From Streptomyces glaucescens (GTDB lineage Bacteria; Actinomycetota; Actinomycetes; Streptomycetales; Streptomycetaceae): 64,000 bases of DNA. The notes under the pieces are model-generated. The model searched no databases. It saw only the letters and a list, made by a program, of their open reading frames with translations, and was not told where the DNA came from. The stretch lies in assembly GCF_000761215.1 (NCBI RefSeq), contig NZ_CP009438.1, positions 6,118,501 through 6,182,500 on the forward strand. Direction: 5' to 3'. The position numbers and the translations under genes are program-made. Below, in pieces: positions 26,167 to 34,671 of this stretch (the first letter of the stretch is position 1; each line of letters opens with the position of its first letter).

Positions 26167-27714
26167 TCAGCAGGTGGAGTTGGTCTGCGTGAGCAGGCCC
26201 ATGCGCCAGGGCAGGCGGAGGTAGTCGCCGCCGGCACTGGGGTCCATGCCCTGGTAGACGTACTGCATCCGGCACGGGTTGATGGTGAGGGTCTGGTCGT
26301 TGCTCGCGCGGACCAGCTCGCCGTGGCTGATGTCCTGGGTCCAGGCGCCGCCGGGGAAGGAGACGTTGGCGCGGCCCGCGAAGGGCTCGTTCTCCGTGGC
26401 GGCGAGGGGGGTCCAGGTTCCGGTGAGGCTGGTGGAGGTGTAGGAGCGGAAGTAGCGCCGGCCGGTGGAGCCGATGGCCTCCTGGAGGAGCAGGTACTGG
26501 TTGCTGCCCGCCACCTTGTACACGTTGGACGCCTCGAACAGGTTGAACTTGGTGTCCGACAGCACGATCCGCGTGTTGCCGAAGCCGTTCGGGAAGTTGG
26601 CCAGGCTGGTCTGGGCGCGGTAGATGTGGCCGTTGTCGTCGCTGAAGAACAGGTGGCAGTCGGCCGTGTCGCAGATGACCCAGAAGTCGATCCAGGTGCC
26701 GTCGCCCTTGTTCTGGGTGACGATGGGCGGCTCCTGGGAGATGAAGGTGCGCGGCGCGGACCAGGAGTTCGGATCGGCGGGGTTGGTGCTGGTGGAGTAG
26801 GTGGGCGGACCGGTCTGGTAGACCATGTACCACAGGTTCTGCGGGGCGAAGTAGAACACCTGCGGGGCGGCCCGGTATCCGCGGCCGATGGCCGAGGCGG
26901 TGTCGAGGTAGGTGTGCGGCGCGGAGGCGGCCTGCGACCAGTCGGCGAAGTTGAACTGGACCAGACCCCAGCCGGCGGGGCTGGCGGTGGTCGCGTACGT
27001 CAGCCACTGGTTGTTGTGCCGTACGACGGAGAAGTCCTTGATGGCGAGCGCCTGCGGGTGCTGCGCGTCCGGTTTCGGGCCGGCCAGGACACCGCTGGAG
27101 GACCAGCGGAACGTGGACGGCAGCGATCCCCCGCCGCTCCCGGAGCCGACGCGGACCAGTTGCCACTGCTGGTTGGTGCCGCCCCAGTCGGCGTACTGCA
27201 CGACCTTGGCGCCGTCCGCGGTGGAGCCGCCCTGCACCTCGACGGCCTTGCCGCTGTTGCGGTTGATCAGCCGGACGTGTCCGTCCGGCGAATCGGCCAG
27301 CCGGAACTGCTGGTTGGTGCCGTTCAGGTCACTCCACTGCACGATGCTGCCGCCGTCGGCGGTGGAGTAGTTGTACACGTCGAGGACTTTGCCGGAGTGC
27401 TGGGCCCGCAGACGGTAGTAGCCGCCGCCCGCGTCCACGAACTGGAACCGCTGGTTGGCGCTGTCGCTGCGGGTCCACTGCTGGACGGACGCGCCGTTGG
27501 CGGTGTCCGCGCCGGACACGTCGAGCGCCTTCCCGCTGCCCCGGTTGACCAGCACGTACCAGGCGTTGGGGTCCACGGTGGCCGCGCGCGCCGTCCCGGC
27601 GGCGCCGAGCGCGGACAGGAGGGCCGCGAGCAAGGCGGTCACCGCGGTCAGCACCGCTGTTCGTCTGCCGCGTCCCGGCCGTCGCGGTGGATGGGGGGTG
27701 CGCATGCCTGTCAT
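26167..27714 (-). CDS. Secreted GH62 alpha-L-arabinofuranosidase with N-terminal CBM13 module
   Basis: 515 residues. Signal peptide (about 1-44, ends GTARAAT), then a ricin-type CBM13 of three repeats (residues 45-190; SGKALDV, QFRLAD, NQQWQL motifs) that binds xylan or arabinan, a glycine/serine linker, and the GH62 five-blade propeller (FRWSSSGVLAGPKPDAQHP, AIKDFSVVRHNNQWLTYATT, WIDFWVICDTADCHLFFSDDN, LLQEAIGS). GH62 enzymes remove arabinose side chains from arabinoxylan by inversion. Start 27714 has GAGGAGAG 7 bp upstream. It lies 56 bp behind the GH43 gene and is probably co-transcribed with it. Confidence 0.93.
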   Translation of the reverse strand: MTGMRTPHPPRRPGRGRRTAVLTAVTALLAALLSALGAAGTARAATVDPNAWYVLVNRGSGKALDVSGADTANGASVQQWTRSDSANQRFQFVDAGGGYYRLRAQHSGKVLDVYNYSTADGGSIVQWSDLNGTNQQFRLADSPDGHVRLINRNSGKAVEVQGGSTADGAKVVQYADWGGTNQQWQLVRVGSGSGGGSLPSTFRWSSSGVLAGPKPDAQHPQALAIKDFSVVRHNNQWLTYATTASPAGWGLVQFNFADWSQAASAPHTYLDTASAIGRGYRAAPQVFYFAPQNLWYMVYQTGPPTYSTSTNPADPNSWSAPRTFISQEPPIVTQNKGDGTWIDFWVICDTADCHLFFSDDNGHIYRAQTSLANFPNGFGNTRIVLSDTKFNLFEASNVYKVAGSNQYLLLQEAIGSTGRRYFRSYTSTSLTGTWTPLAATENEPFAGRANVSFPGGAWTQDISHGELVRASNDQTLTINPCRMQYVYQGMDPSAGGDYLRLPWRMGLLTQTNSTC

Positions 27715-27770
27715 GGGCGAACTCTCCTCGTCGGAGTGGGGATGGACGGTTGTGCGGCCGGTGGCTCGGC

Positions 27771-29381
27771 TCAGGGCGTGGACAGCTCGAACCGTGTGAC
27801 GCGGACCGAGCCGCCGAGGGCCTGCGTGGCGTGGTTGAAGAGGGCGAACCGGTAGCCCATGAAGAAGCGCCAGTCGTTGCCCATGGAGAAGGCGGGACCG
27901 AGGCGGGTGAACGTGACGCCGTCGGTGCTGTACGAGAAGGTTCCGGGGCGGGGCGCTCCGGGGCGGATGTCCGCGCTCGCGCGCAGCCAGATCCGGCCGC
28001 CCGGGACGGGGGCGCCCGCGAGCTCCGTGCCGGTGTGGGTGGTGTTCCAGTTGGTGTCCATGGCCGCCCCGCTGACCATCACCACCCGCGTCACGCCGCC
28101 GTCGCGCTTCAGGCCGATCCAGGCGGAGGAGTCCCGCAGCAGTGCGAGTCCCGCCCGGTCACCGTCCCGCATCGCCGAGTGGTCGAGCTGGGCCGTGGCG
28201 GTGGAGGTGGGGCCCTGGATGCGGTGCGTGAGGGTGTTGCGGGCCCAGTAGAGGTCGTGGGTGACGGTCGCCGTCCGCAGGGTCAGGCCGTCGCCGGCCG
28301 ACCACTTGGCGGGGTCCGGGTTGTGGTTCCACTCCCATCCCGGCTTGAGGGCCGTGCTGTCGAAGGTGTCGACGCCGGTCATCGGGGTGACCTGGCGGGG
28401 CGGCGGGGGCACGGCCGGGCGGGGATACGAGGCGCCCCACGCGCCGTTCACCAGTTGCACGACGGGCCAGCCGTCCGCGGTCCAGGTGACCGGGGCCAGG
28501 GCGGGCACGCGGCCGCCCGGGTAGGCGTCGACGAAGGCCAGGTAGTACCAGGCACCGCTCTGCGTCCGCACCAGCCCGCCCTGGTGGGGGACGCCGCCGC
28601 CGGGGATCGGTCCCCGCAGGTCGAGCAGGACCTGCCGCATCGTGTACGGGCCGAAGGGGCCGGCGGAGGACTTCAGGATGTACTGGCCGTTCGCGGGGCG
28701 GGTCAGGAAGATGTAGTACTGCCCGCCGATCTTGTAGAAGCGGGCGCCCTCGAGGGTGCCCACGCTCGACGGCGTCCTGAAGACCTCCTGCGTACGGACC
28801 TGGCTGCGGCCGTCGGGGGAGAGCTGGGCCACGCTGATGGTGGTGTTCCCGTACGCCACGTACAGGGTGTCGTCGGTGTCGACGAGGAGCCCGGCGTCGT
28901 AGTAGGGGGTGCCGATCGTCGTCAGCCTGCTCCACGGCCCCTCGGCCGCGGTGGCGGTGTAGATGTACGTCCGGGCGAAGTCGATCTGGCCGAGCCAGTA
29001 GAAGGTCCGGTTGCTCGGCCGGTAGGCCAGGGACGACGCCCAGATGCCTCTGACATAGCCTCGGGCGCCGTTCAGGTCGTACTTGGCGCCGAAGTCGAGC
29101 ACGGGCACCGAGTGGCCGGCGATCTCCCAGTTCACCAGGTCGTACGAGCGCAGGACGGGTGCGCCGGGCGAGTAGTGCATGGTCGAGGCCGAGGCGTAGT
29201 AGGTGTCGCCGACGCGGATGACGTCGATGTCCGCGAAGTCCTGCCAGATCACCGGGTTCGTGTAGTCGGCGGCGGCCGCGAGGGCGGGGCCGCGGGGGAG
29301 CACGGCGCCGACGGCCAGGCCGGTGGCGGCCGCGAGGGTGCGACGGCGAGTGAGGGGTTGAGGCGACCATGACATATCCAT
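27771..29381 (-). CDS. Secreted GH43-family glycosidase (Tat signal)
   Basis: 536 residues. The N-terminus has a twin-arginine-like signal (LTRRRTLAAATGLAVGAVLP) ending ALAAAA. The GH43 propeller starts YTNPVIWQDFADIDVIRVGD, with the catalytic-base aspartate in FADID, GIWASSLAYRP, YYDAGLLVD and the acid region TLEGARFYK. A beta-sandwich follows (about 320-536). It fits beta-xylosidase/arabinofuranosidase-like GH43 members acting on hemicellulose oligomers. Start 29381 is chosen for GAGAAGAG upstream; the frame runs 14 codons further. Transcribed from a promoter at 29498-29525, divergent from the GH27 gene. Confidence 0.88.
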   Translation of the reverse strand: MDMSWSPQPLTRRRTLAAATGLAVGAVLPRGPALAAAADYTNPVIWQDFADIDVIRVGDTYYASASTMHYSPGAPVLRSYDLVNWEIAGHSVPVLDFGAKYDLNGARGYVRGIWASSLAYRPSNRTFYWLGQIDFARTYIYTATAAEGPWSRLTTIGTPYYDAGLLVDTDDTLYVAYGNTTISVAQLSPDGRSQVRTQEVFRTPSSVGTLEGARFYKIGGQYYIFLTRPANGQYILKSSAGPFGPYTMRQVLLDLRGPIPGGGVPHQGGLVRTQSGAWYYLAFVDAYPGGRVPALAPVTWTADGWPVVQLVNGAWGASYPRPAVPPPPRQVTPMTGVDTFDSTALKPGWEWNHNPDPAKWSAGDGLTLRTATVTHDLYWARNTLTHRIQGPTSTATAQLDHSAMRDGDRAGLALLRDSSAWIGLKRDGGVTRVVMVSGAAMDTNWNTTHTGTELAGAPVPGGRIWLRASADIRPGAPRPGTFSYSTDGVTFTRLGPAFSMGNDWRFFMGYRFALFNHATQALGGSVRVTRFELSTP

Positions 29382-29451
29382 GCGGGCTCTTCTCGGCTTC
29401 GTCGAGCGGGGAGTCGGCTCCATTGCGTTTCGAGACGGGGGTCGAAGCCGG

Positions 29452-29471
29452 GTTTGTTCGAAATATCAAAC
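29452..29471. promoter_or_regulatory. Palindrome 1 (TTCGAAATATCAAA) downstream of the GH43 promoter
   Basis: GTTTG (29452-29456) and CAAAC (29467-29471) flank TTCGAAATAT. On the minus strand this lies about 20-40 nt after the predicted GH43 start site, a position where a repressor blocks elongation. Its core resembles the other two sites in this gap. Confidence 0.5.
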
Positions 29472-29497
29472 GCGGATCGACCCATCGAGCACCCTGG

Positions 29498-29525
29498 ATG
29501 ATAGGAGGTCGACACGCCCCGTCAA
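29498..29525 (-). promoter_or_regulatory. GH43-GH62 promoter, TTGACG-N16-TATCAT
   Basis: On the minus strand the -35 TTGACG is 29525-29520 and the -10 TATCAT is 29503-29498, with a 16-bp spacer. The predicted start near 29491 gives a leader of about 110 nt before the GH43 start at 29381. Good match to the housekeeping consensus. Confidence 0.65.
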
Positions 29526-29551
29526 CCCTTCTCTCGGGGTTCGGCACGCTT

Positions 29552-29566
29552 TCCGAAACATTCGGA
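29552..29566. promoter_or_regulatory. Palindrome 2 (TCCGAA-ACA-TTCGGA) between the promoters
   Basis: Perfect 6+6 inverted repeat with a 3-bp spacer, about 27 bp upstream of the GH43 -35 and 100 bp upstream of the GH27 -35. It shares the CGAAA half-site with palindromes 1 and 3 and could help form a repression loop. Confidence 0.5.
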
Positions 29567-29666
29567 GGATCGGGCTGGCGATTCGCCCCTGTCGGGCCCG
29601 GTTCATCCCCGACGGTTCGTCTCTGGTGCCCCACTCGTTGCGCTCAACTGGATCCGGTGCGTGCTG

Positions 29667-29694
29667 TTGACATGCTCGCGCACATCTCTAGGAT
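29667..29694 (+). promoter_or_regulatory. GH27 promoter, TTGACA-N16-TAGGAT
   Basis: -35 TTGACA at 29667-29672 and -10 TAGGAT at 29689-29694 with a 16-bp spacer, near consensus. The predicted start near 29701 leaves a leader of about 76 nt that includes palindrome 3. Confidence 0.7.
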
Positions 29695-29725
29695 CCGTGA
29701 GGCCGCCCAACTTTCCGAATGCTGC

Positions 29726-29737
29726 TCGAAATTTCGA
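29726..29737. promoter_or_regulatory. Palindrome 3 (TCGAAATTTCGA) downstream of the GH27 promoter
   Basis: Perfect 12-bp palindrome about 25-37 nt after the predicted GH27 start site. The CGAAA...TTTCG form matches LacI-family carbohydrate regulators. No lacI gene is in the window, so the regulator must act from elsewhere. Confidence 0.6.
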
Positions 29738-29776
29738 ACCCGGCTTCACTCCCTCCGCGTACCGAAGGAGACCTCG

Positions 29777-31423
29777 GTGCCCAGACGACCCGGCGGACGA
29801 CTGCTCCGCCTCCTCACGGACGCCGTACTGACGGCGACCGCGGCCGCGACGGCCGGCGCCCAGTCCACCGCCTCGGCCGCACCGGGCAGTCCGGCGCTCA
29901 CCCCACCCCTGGGGTGGAACAGCTGGAACAGCTTCGGGTGCGGGATCACCGAGACCCAGGTCCGCCAGGCCGCCGACGCGATGGTGTCCACGGGCATGCG
30001 GGACGCCGGCTACCGGTACGTCGTGGTCGACGACTGCTGGTTCGACCCGCAACGCGACGCCCGGGGCGAACTCCGGGCCAACCCGGCCAAGTTCCCCAGC
30101 GGAATGAAGGCGCTCGGGGACTACATCCACAGCAAGGGCCTGAAGTTCGGCATCTACCAGGCACCCGGCGAGCGCACCTGCGCGCAGGCCGTGGGGAGTT
30201 ACCCGGGAGCCACGGGCAGCAAGGGCCACGAGGCCCAGGACGCCGCGACGTTCGCCTCGTGGGGCGTCGACTACCTCAAGTACGACTGGTGCTCCCCGAG
30301 CGGCACCCGCGACGAGCAGGTCGCGCGGTTCACGCTCATGCGCGACGCCCTGCGCGCCACCGGACGGCCGATCGTGTACAGCATCAACCCCAACAGCCTG
30401 CACGCCCCCACCGGAGCCACGTACGACTGGGGCCAGGTCGCCGACCTGTGGCGGACCACCGAGGACCTGCTCGACATCTGGCAGAACGGCAACACCAACA
30501 GCTACCCCATGGGCGTCGGCAACGTCCTGGACGTCACCGCGCCGCTGGCCGCGCAGTCGGGACCGGGACACTGGAACGACCCCGACATGCTGGTCGTCGG
30601 CCGTCCCGGCCTGACGCAGACCGAGTCCCGCTCCCACTTCGCCCTGTGGGCGCTGATGGGTGCCCCGCTCATGGCCGGCAACGACATCCGCACCATGTCC
30701 GCCGACGTGAGCGCCACCCTGCGCAACCCGCGACTGCTCGCCGTGAACCAGGATCCGCTGGGCGCGGGCGGGCGCAGGGTGCGCGACGACGGCGACACCG
30801 AGGTGTTCGCCAAACCGCTGGCGGACGGCTCGGTCGCGGTGGGCCTGTTCAACCGGGGAGCCGGCACCGCCACGGTCACCACGACGGCCGCCCAGGCCGG
30901 GCTCTCCGGCGGGCCGTTCACCCTCACCGACCTGTGGACCGGCGCCGCGTCGAGCACCTCAGGGCAGATCTCGGCGAGCGTCCCCGCGCACGGCGTCGCC
31001 GCCTTCCGGGTGACCGGCGGCAGCCCGCTGGCCGCCACCACGTCACGCCTGCGGGGCAGCGCGTCCGGCCGCTGCGCGGACGTGGACAACGCCTCCACCG
31101 CCGCGGGCGCCACCGTGCTGATCTGGGACTGCCACACGGCCGCCAACCAGCTGTGGACCACATGGGCCGGCGGTGAGATCCGCGTCTTCGGCGACAAGTG
31201 CCTGGACGCCCGGAACCGGGGCACCACCAACGGCACCCGCGTCATCACCTGGCCCTGCAACGGCCAGGACAACCAGAAGTGGACCCTCGGCACCGACGGG
31301 TCCCTCCGCAACGCGCACGCCGGGCTGTGCCTCGACACCGACGGCGCCGCCACCGGCAACGGGACCCCGCTGGTCCTGTGGACCTGCAACGGCCAGGCCG
31401 GCCAGAAGTGGTCCCGCGCGTGA
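29777..31423 (+). CDS. Secreted GH27 alpha-galactosidase with C-terminal CBM13
   Basis: 548 residues. Signal peptide ends near ASAAPGS; the GH27 barrel begins LTPPLGWNSWNSFGC and has VVDDCWF, the nucleophile in YLKYDWC and the acid/base region with WNDPDMLVVG. A beta-sandwich and a ricin-type CBM13 (about 425-548, three QxW-like repeats such as DNQKWTL and GQKWSRA) follow. It probably releases alpha-galactose (or beta-arabinopyranose) from plant polysaccharides. GTG 29777 has GAAGGAG 6 bp upstream; the frame is open far upstream but without a signal peptide. Likely repressed through palindrome 3. Confidence 0.93.
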   Translation: MPRRPGGRLLRLLTDAVLTATAAATAGAQSTASAAPGSPALTPPLGWNSWNSFGCGITETQVRQAADAMVSTGMRDAGYRYVVVDDCWFDPQRDARGELRANPAKFPSGMKALGDYIHSKGLKFGIYQAPGERTCAQAVGSYPGATGSKGHEAQDAATFASWGVDYLKYDWCSPSGTRDEQVARFTLMRDALRATGRPIVYSINPNSLHAPTGATYDWGQVADLWRTTEDLLDIWQNGNTNSYPMGVGNVLDVTAPLAAQSGPGHWNDPDMLVVGRPGLTQTESRSHFALWALMGAPLMAGNDIRTMSADVSATLRNPRLLAVNQDPLGAGGRRVRDDGDTEVFAKPLADGSVAVGLFNRGAGTATVTTTAAQAGLSGGPFTLTDLWTGAASSTSGQISASVPAHGVAAFRVTGGSPLAATTSRLRGSASGRCADVDNASTAAGATVLIWDCHTAANQLWTTWAGGEIRVFGDKCLDARNRGTTNGTRVITWPCNGQDNQKWTLGTDGSLRNAHAGLCLDTDGAATGNGTPLVLWTCNGQAGQKWSRA

Positions 31424-31678
31424 GCGGCCGCGGCCCGACGAGCACCGCCCTCGACGCACCACCCCCGGGCGTGGCGCGTCACCGCCCCCGGCACGTCACC
31501 CGGCGGCCGGCCGGTGCCGCCCGCCCCGGTCGAGAGCGCCCCGGTTCCCCGACCACGACGCCCGGTGATCCGGTCCTACCCGGATCCCGGCCCGCCTCGT
31601 CCGCCTCCCGAGCGGGAGCGGACGACGCAGGACACCGCGCGACAGTCCTTCCGTGATGTCTACCCAGGAGGCACAGCC

Positions 31679-33106
31679 ATGGGCTCGCATGCCATTCCCC
31701 CACCCGCCCGCCGCACGCTCCGCGGCCTGCTGACCGGGCTGGCCGTCGGCGTCCTCGCCGCGGCCGGTGCGCTGGCCGCGCCGCCGAGCGCCCACGCCGC
31801 CGAGAGCACGCTCGGCGCCGCGGCGGCGCAGAGCGGCCGCTACTTCGGCACCGCCATCGCCTCGGGCAAACTGGGCGACCCGGCGTACACGTCGATCGCG
31901 GCCCGTGAGTTCAACTCGGTGACGGCCGAGAACGAGATGAAGATCGACGCCACCGAACCCCAGCGCGGCCAGTTCAACTTCACCGCCGGTGACCGCGTCT
32001 ACAACTGGGCGGTGCAGAACGGCAAGCAGGTGCGCGGCCACACCCTCGCCTGGCACTCCCAGCAGCCCGGCTGGATGCAGAGCCTCAGCGGCAGCTCGCT
32101 GCGCCAGGCGATGATCGACCACATCAACGGCGTGATGAGCCACTACAAGGGCAAGATCGCCCAGTGGGACGTGGTGAACGAGGCCTTCGCCGACGGCAGC
32201 TCGGGAGCCCGGCGCGACTCCAACCTCCAGCGCACCGGCAACGACTGGATCGAGGTCGCCTTCCGCACCGCGCGCGCCGCCGACCCGGCCGCCAAGCTCT
32301 GCTACAACGACTACAACATCGAGAACTGGACCTGGGCCAAGACACAGGCCGTGTACGCCATGGTCCGCGACTTCAAGCAGCGCGGCGTGCCGATCGACTG
32401 CGTCGGCTTCCAGGCGCACTTCAACAGCGGCAGCCCGTACCACAGCAACTTCCGCACGACCCTGCAGAGTTTCGCCGCCCTCGGCGTCGACGTGGCCGTC
32501 ACCGAACTCGACATCCAGGGCGCCTCGGCCACCACCTACGCCAACGTGACCAACGACTGCCTGGCCGTCCCGCGCTGTCTCGGCATCACCGTCTGGGGAG
32601 TGCGCGACACCGACTCCTGGCGATCGGGTGACACGCCGCTGCTGTTCAACGGCGACGGCAGCAAGAAGCCGGCCTACACCGCTGTCCTCAACGCACTCAA
32701 CGGCGGCTCCACCACGCCCCCCGCGGAATCCGGGCAGATCAAGGGCGTCGGTTCGGGCCGCTGCCTGGACGTGCCCGGCTCCGCCACCGCCGACGGCACC
32801 CAGCTCCAGCTGTGGGACTGCAACAACGGCACCAACCAGCAGTGGACGTACACCGCCGCCGGTGAGCTCAGGGTCTACGGCAACAAGTGCCTGGACGCCG
32901 CCGGCACCGGCAACGGTGCCAAGGTGCAGATCTACAGCTGCTGGGGCGGCGACAACCAGAAGTGGCGGCTGGCCTCCGACGGCTCCATCGTCGGCGTCCA
33001 GTCGGGCCTGTGCCTGGACGCCGCCGCGGGCGGCACCGCCAACGGCACCCTGATCCAGCTCTACTCCTGCTGGAACGGCGCCAACCAACGCTGGACCCGC
33101 ACCTGA
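31679..33106 (+). CDS. xlnA: Secreted GH10 endo-1,4-beta-xylanase A with CBM13
   Basis: 475 residues, very like the S. lividans xylanase A I remember (about 477 residues). Signal peptide ends SAHAAEST; GH10 barrel from LGAAAAQSGRYFGTAIASG, acid/base glutamate in WDVVNEAF and nucleophile glutamate in VTELDIQG. A linker (GGSTTPPAESG) leads to a ricin-type CBM13 (about 350-475) with NNGTNQQWTY, GDNQKWRL and GANQRWTRT repeats that binds xylan. ATG 31679 has AGGAGG 5 bp upstream. No CGAAA palindrome was found before it, so its control may differ from the GH27/GH43 pair. Confidence 0.96.
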   Translation: MGSHAIPPPARRTLRGLLTGLAVGVLAAAGALAAPPSAHAAESTLGAAAAQSGRYFGTAIASGKLGDPAYTSIAAREFNSVTAENEMKIDATEPQRGQFNFTAGDRVYNWAVQNGKQVRGHTLAWHSQQPGWMQSLSGSSLRQAMIDHINGVMSHYKGKIAQWDVVNEAFADGSSGARRDSNLQRTGNDWIEVAFRTARAADPAAKLCYNDYNIENWTWAKTQAVYAMVRDFKQRGVPIDCVGFQAHFNSGSPYHSNFRTTLQSFAALGVDVAVTELDIQGASATTYANVTNDCLAVPRCLGITVWGVRDTDSWRSGDTPLLFNGDGSKKPAYTAVLNALNGGSTTPPAESGQIKGVGSGRCLDVPGSATADGTQLQLWDCNNGTNQQWTYTAAGELRVYGNKCLDAAGTGNGAKVQIYSCWGGDNQKWRLASDGSIVGVQSGLCLDAAAGGTANGTLIQLYSCWNGANQRWTRT

Positions 33107-33137
33107 CGGCGCCTGCCACGACCGAAGGAGTGAAGCG

Positions 33138-34526
33138 TTGAAGACCTACCGTGCGGCCTCCCACGCCCCTCCACCAGGACACCGCTGGTGGTCCCGGTTC
33201 ACCGCCGCGGTGGCAGCGGTCCTCGTGACCGGCATGCTCGTCGCGGCGACGACCGGACCCGCCCGGGCGGTGACGGCGCCCGCCGAGGCGGCGGCGGTGG
33301 ACACCGATGCCTGGTACGTCCTGGTCAACCGCAACAGCGGCAAGGCGCTGGACGTCTCCGGCATGTCCACCGCCGACGGCGCCCGGGTGAACCAGTGGAC
33401 GCGCAACGACGGAAACCACCAGCAGTGGCAGTTCGTGGACTCCGGCGGCGGCTATTACCGGCTCAAGGCGCGGCACTCGGGCAAGGTCCTCGACGTGGCC
33501 GGCGCCTCGGCCGCCGACGGTGCCGCCGTCCAGCAGTGGGCCGACCACAACGGGGCCAACCAGCAGTTCCGCCTGGCCGACTCCGACGCGGGCTTCATCC
33601 GGCTGATCAACCGCAACAGCGGCAAGGCGGTGGAGGTGCAGGGCGCCTCCACCGCCGACGGCGGCAACGTCGTCCAGTACGCCGACTGGGGCGGCGCCAA
33701 CCAGCAATGGCAGCTGGTCAAGCTGTCGTCCGGCGGCGGCGGATGCGGCAGCGCCCCGACGCTGACGAGCGGTACGCACACCATCCAGAGCGGTGGCCGC
33801 AGCCGCACCTTCATCCTCCGGGTCCCCGACAACTACGACAACGCCCACCCCTACCGGCTGATCCTCGCGTTCCACTGGCGGGGCGGAACCGCCGCCGACG
33901 TCGCCTCGGGCGGAACGAGCGGCAGCGCCTGGTCCTACTACGGCCAGCAGCAGCAGTCGGACAACACCGCCATCCTCGTCGCCCCGCAGGGCCTCGGCAA
34001 CGGATGGGCCAACACGGGCGGCGAGGACGTCACCTTCGTCGACGACCTGCTCCGGCGCGTCGAGAGCGGCCTCTGCGTCAACACGGCGCAGCGCTTCGCC
34101 ACGGGCTTCAGCTGGGGCGGCGGCATGAGCTACGCACTCGCGTGCTCCCGGGCGAACGTCTTCCGGGCCGTCGCGGTCATCTCCGGCGCCCAGATCAGCG
34201 GGTGCAGCGGCGGCACCCAGCCCGTCGCCTACTTCGGCATCCACGGCATCAGCGACTCGGTCCTCGGCATCGCGCAAGGACGGTCCCTGCGCGACAGGTT
34301 CGCCGCCAACAACGGCTGCGCCCCCCAGAGCCCGCGCGAACCCGCGCCGGGCAGCCGCACCCACATCACCACCGTCTACACGGGCTGCCGCGCCGGGTAC
34401 CCGGTCCAGTGGGCCGCGTTCGACGGAGGCCACATACCCGGCCCCGTCGACGGCAGCTCCGGCGAAAGCGGCGTCGCCACGTGGACCAAGTCGGAGATCT
34501 GGAGGTTCTTCGCCCAGTTCCAGTGA
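33138..34526 (+). CDS. Secreted feruloyl esterase-like hydrolase with N-terminal CBM13
   Basis: 462 residues from a TTG start (GAAGGAG 7 bp upstream, no better start near). Signal peptide ends PARAVT; a CBM13 module (about 54-198) is followed by a GGGG linker and an alpha/beta hydrolase of the PHB-depolymerase/feruloyl esterase type: nucleophile elbow GFSWGGGMS, acid in HGISDSV and His in FDGGHIPGP. It could cut ferulate esters from arabinoxylan, which fits the xylanase 31 bp upstream. Its CBM13 closely matches that of the GH62 enzyme. An acetyl-xylan or polyester substrate is also possible. Confidence 0.88.
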   Translation: MKTYRAASHAPPPGHRWWSRFTAAVAAVLVTGMLVAATTGPARAVTAPAEAAAVDTDAWYVLVNRNSGKALDVSGMSTADGARVNQWTRNDGNHQQWQFVDSGGGYYRLKARHSGKVLDVAGASAADGAAVQQWADHNGANQQFRLADSDAGFIRLINRNSGKAVEVQGASTADGGNVVQYADWGGANQQWQLVKLSSGGGGCGSAPTLTSGTHTIQSGGRSRTFILRVPDNYDNAHPYRLILAFHWRGGTAADVASGGTSGSAWSYYGQQQQSDNTAILVAPQGLGNGWANTGGEDVTFVDDLLRRVESGLCVNTAQRFATGFSWGGGMSYALACSRANVFRAVAVISGAQISGCSGGTQPVAYFGIHGISDSVLGIAQGRSLRDRFAANNGCAPQSPREPAPGSRTHITTVYTGCRAGYPVQWAAFDGGHIPGPVDGSSGESGVATWTKSEIWRFFAQFQ

Positions 34527-34630
34527 CCCACCCGCACCACGGCGTGGAGCCGGCACCACCCCGGCTCCACGCCGCCCGTACCACCACGAACCACCTGCCC
34601 GCGCCCCCGCCACAAGACCGTCCGCGATGC

Positions 34631-34671
34631 GTGAGAGGGTCGAGGGCGTGAGTGAGACACCGACGAACACC
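34631..34671 (+). repeat. Direct repeat L: displaced copy of the pcaL 5' end
   Basis: This 41-bp stretch matches 47161-47201 at 36 positions in the same orientation, 12,530 bp apart. In the right copy it is the upstream sequence and first eight codons of pcaL (start GTG, then SETPTNT). Here the same codons run into an acetyltransferase frame. It marks the left edge of the cold-adaptation island. Confidence 0.8.

Larger units (their letters stand above)
29382..29776. promoter_or_regulatory. 395-bp divergent regulatory region of GH43 and GH27
   Basis: AT-richer than its surroundings and without a convincing gene. It contains two good promoters pointing outwards and three related palindromes with a CGAAA half-site. 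One palindrome lies downstream of each start site and one between the promoters. The individual sites are listed separately. Confidence 0.75.
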
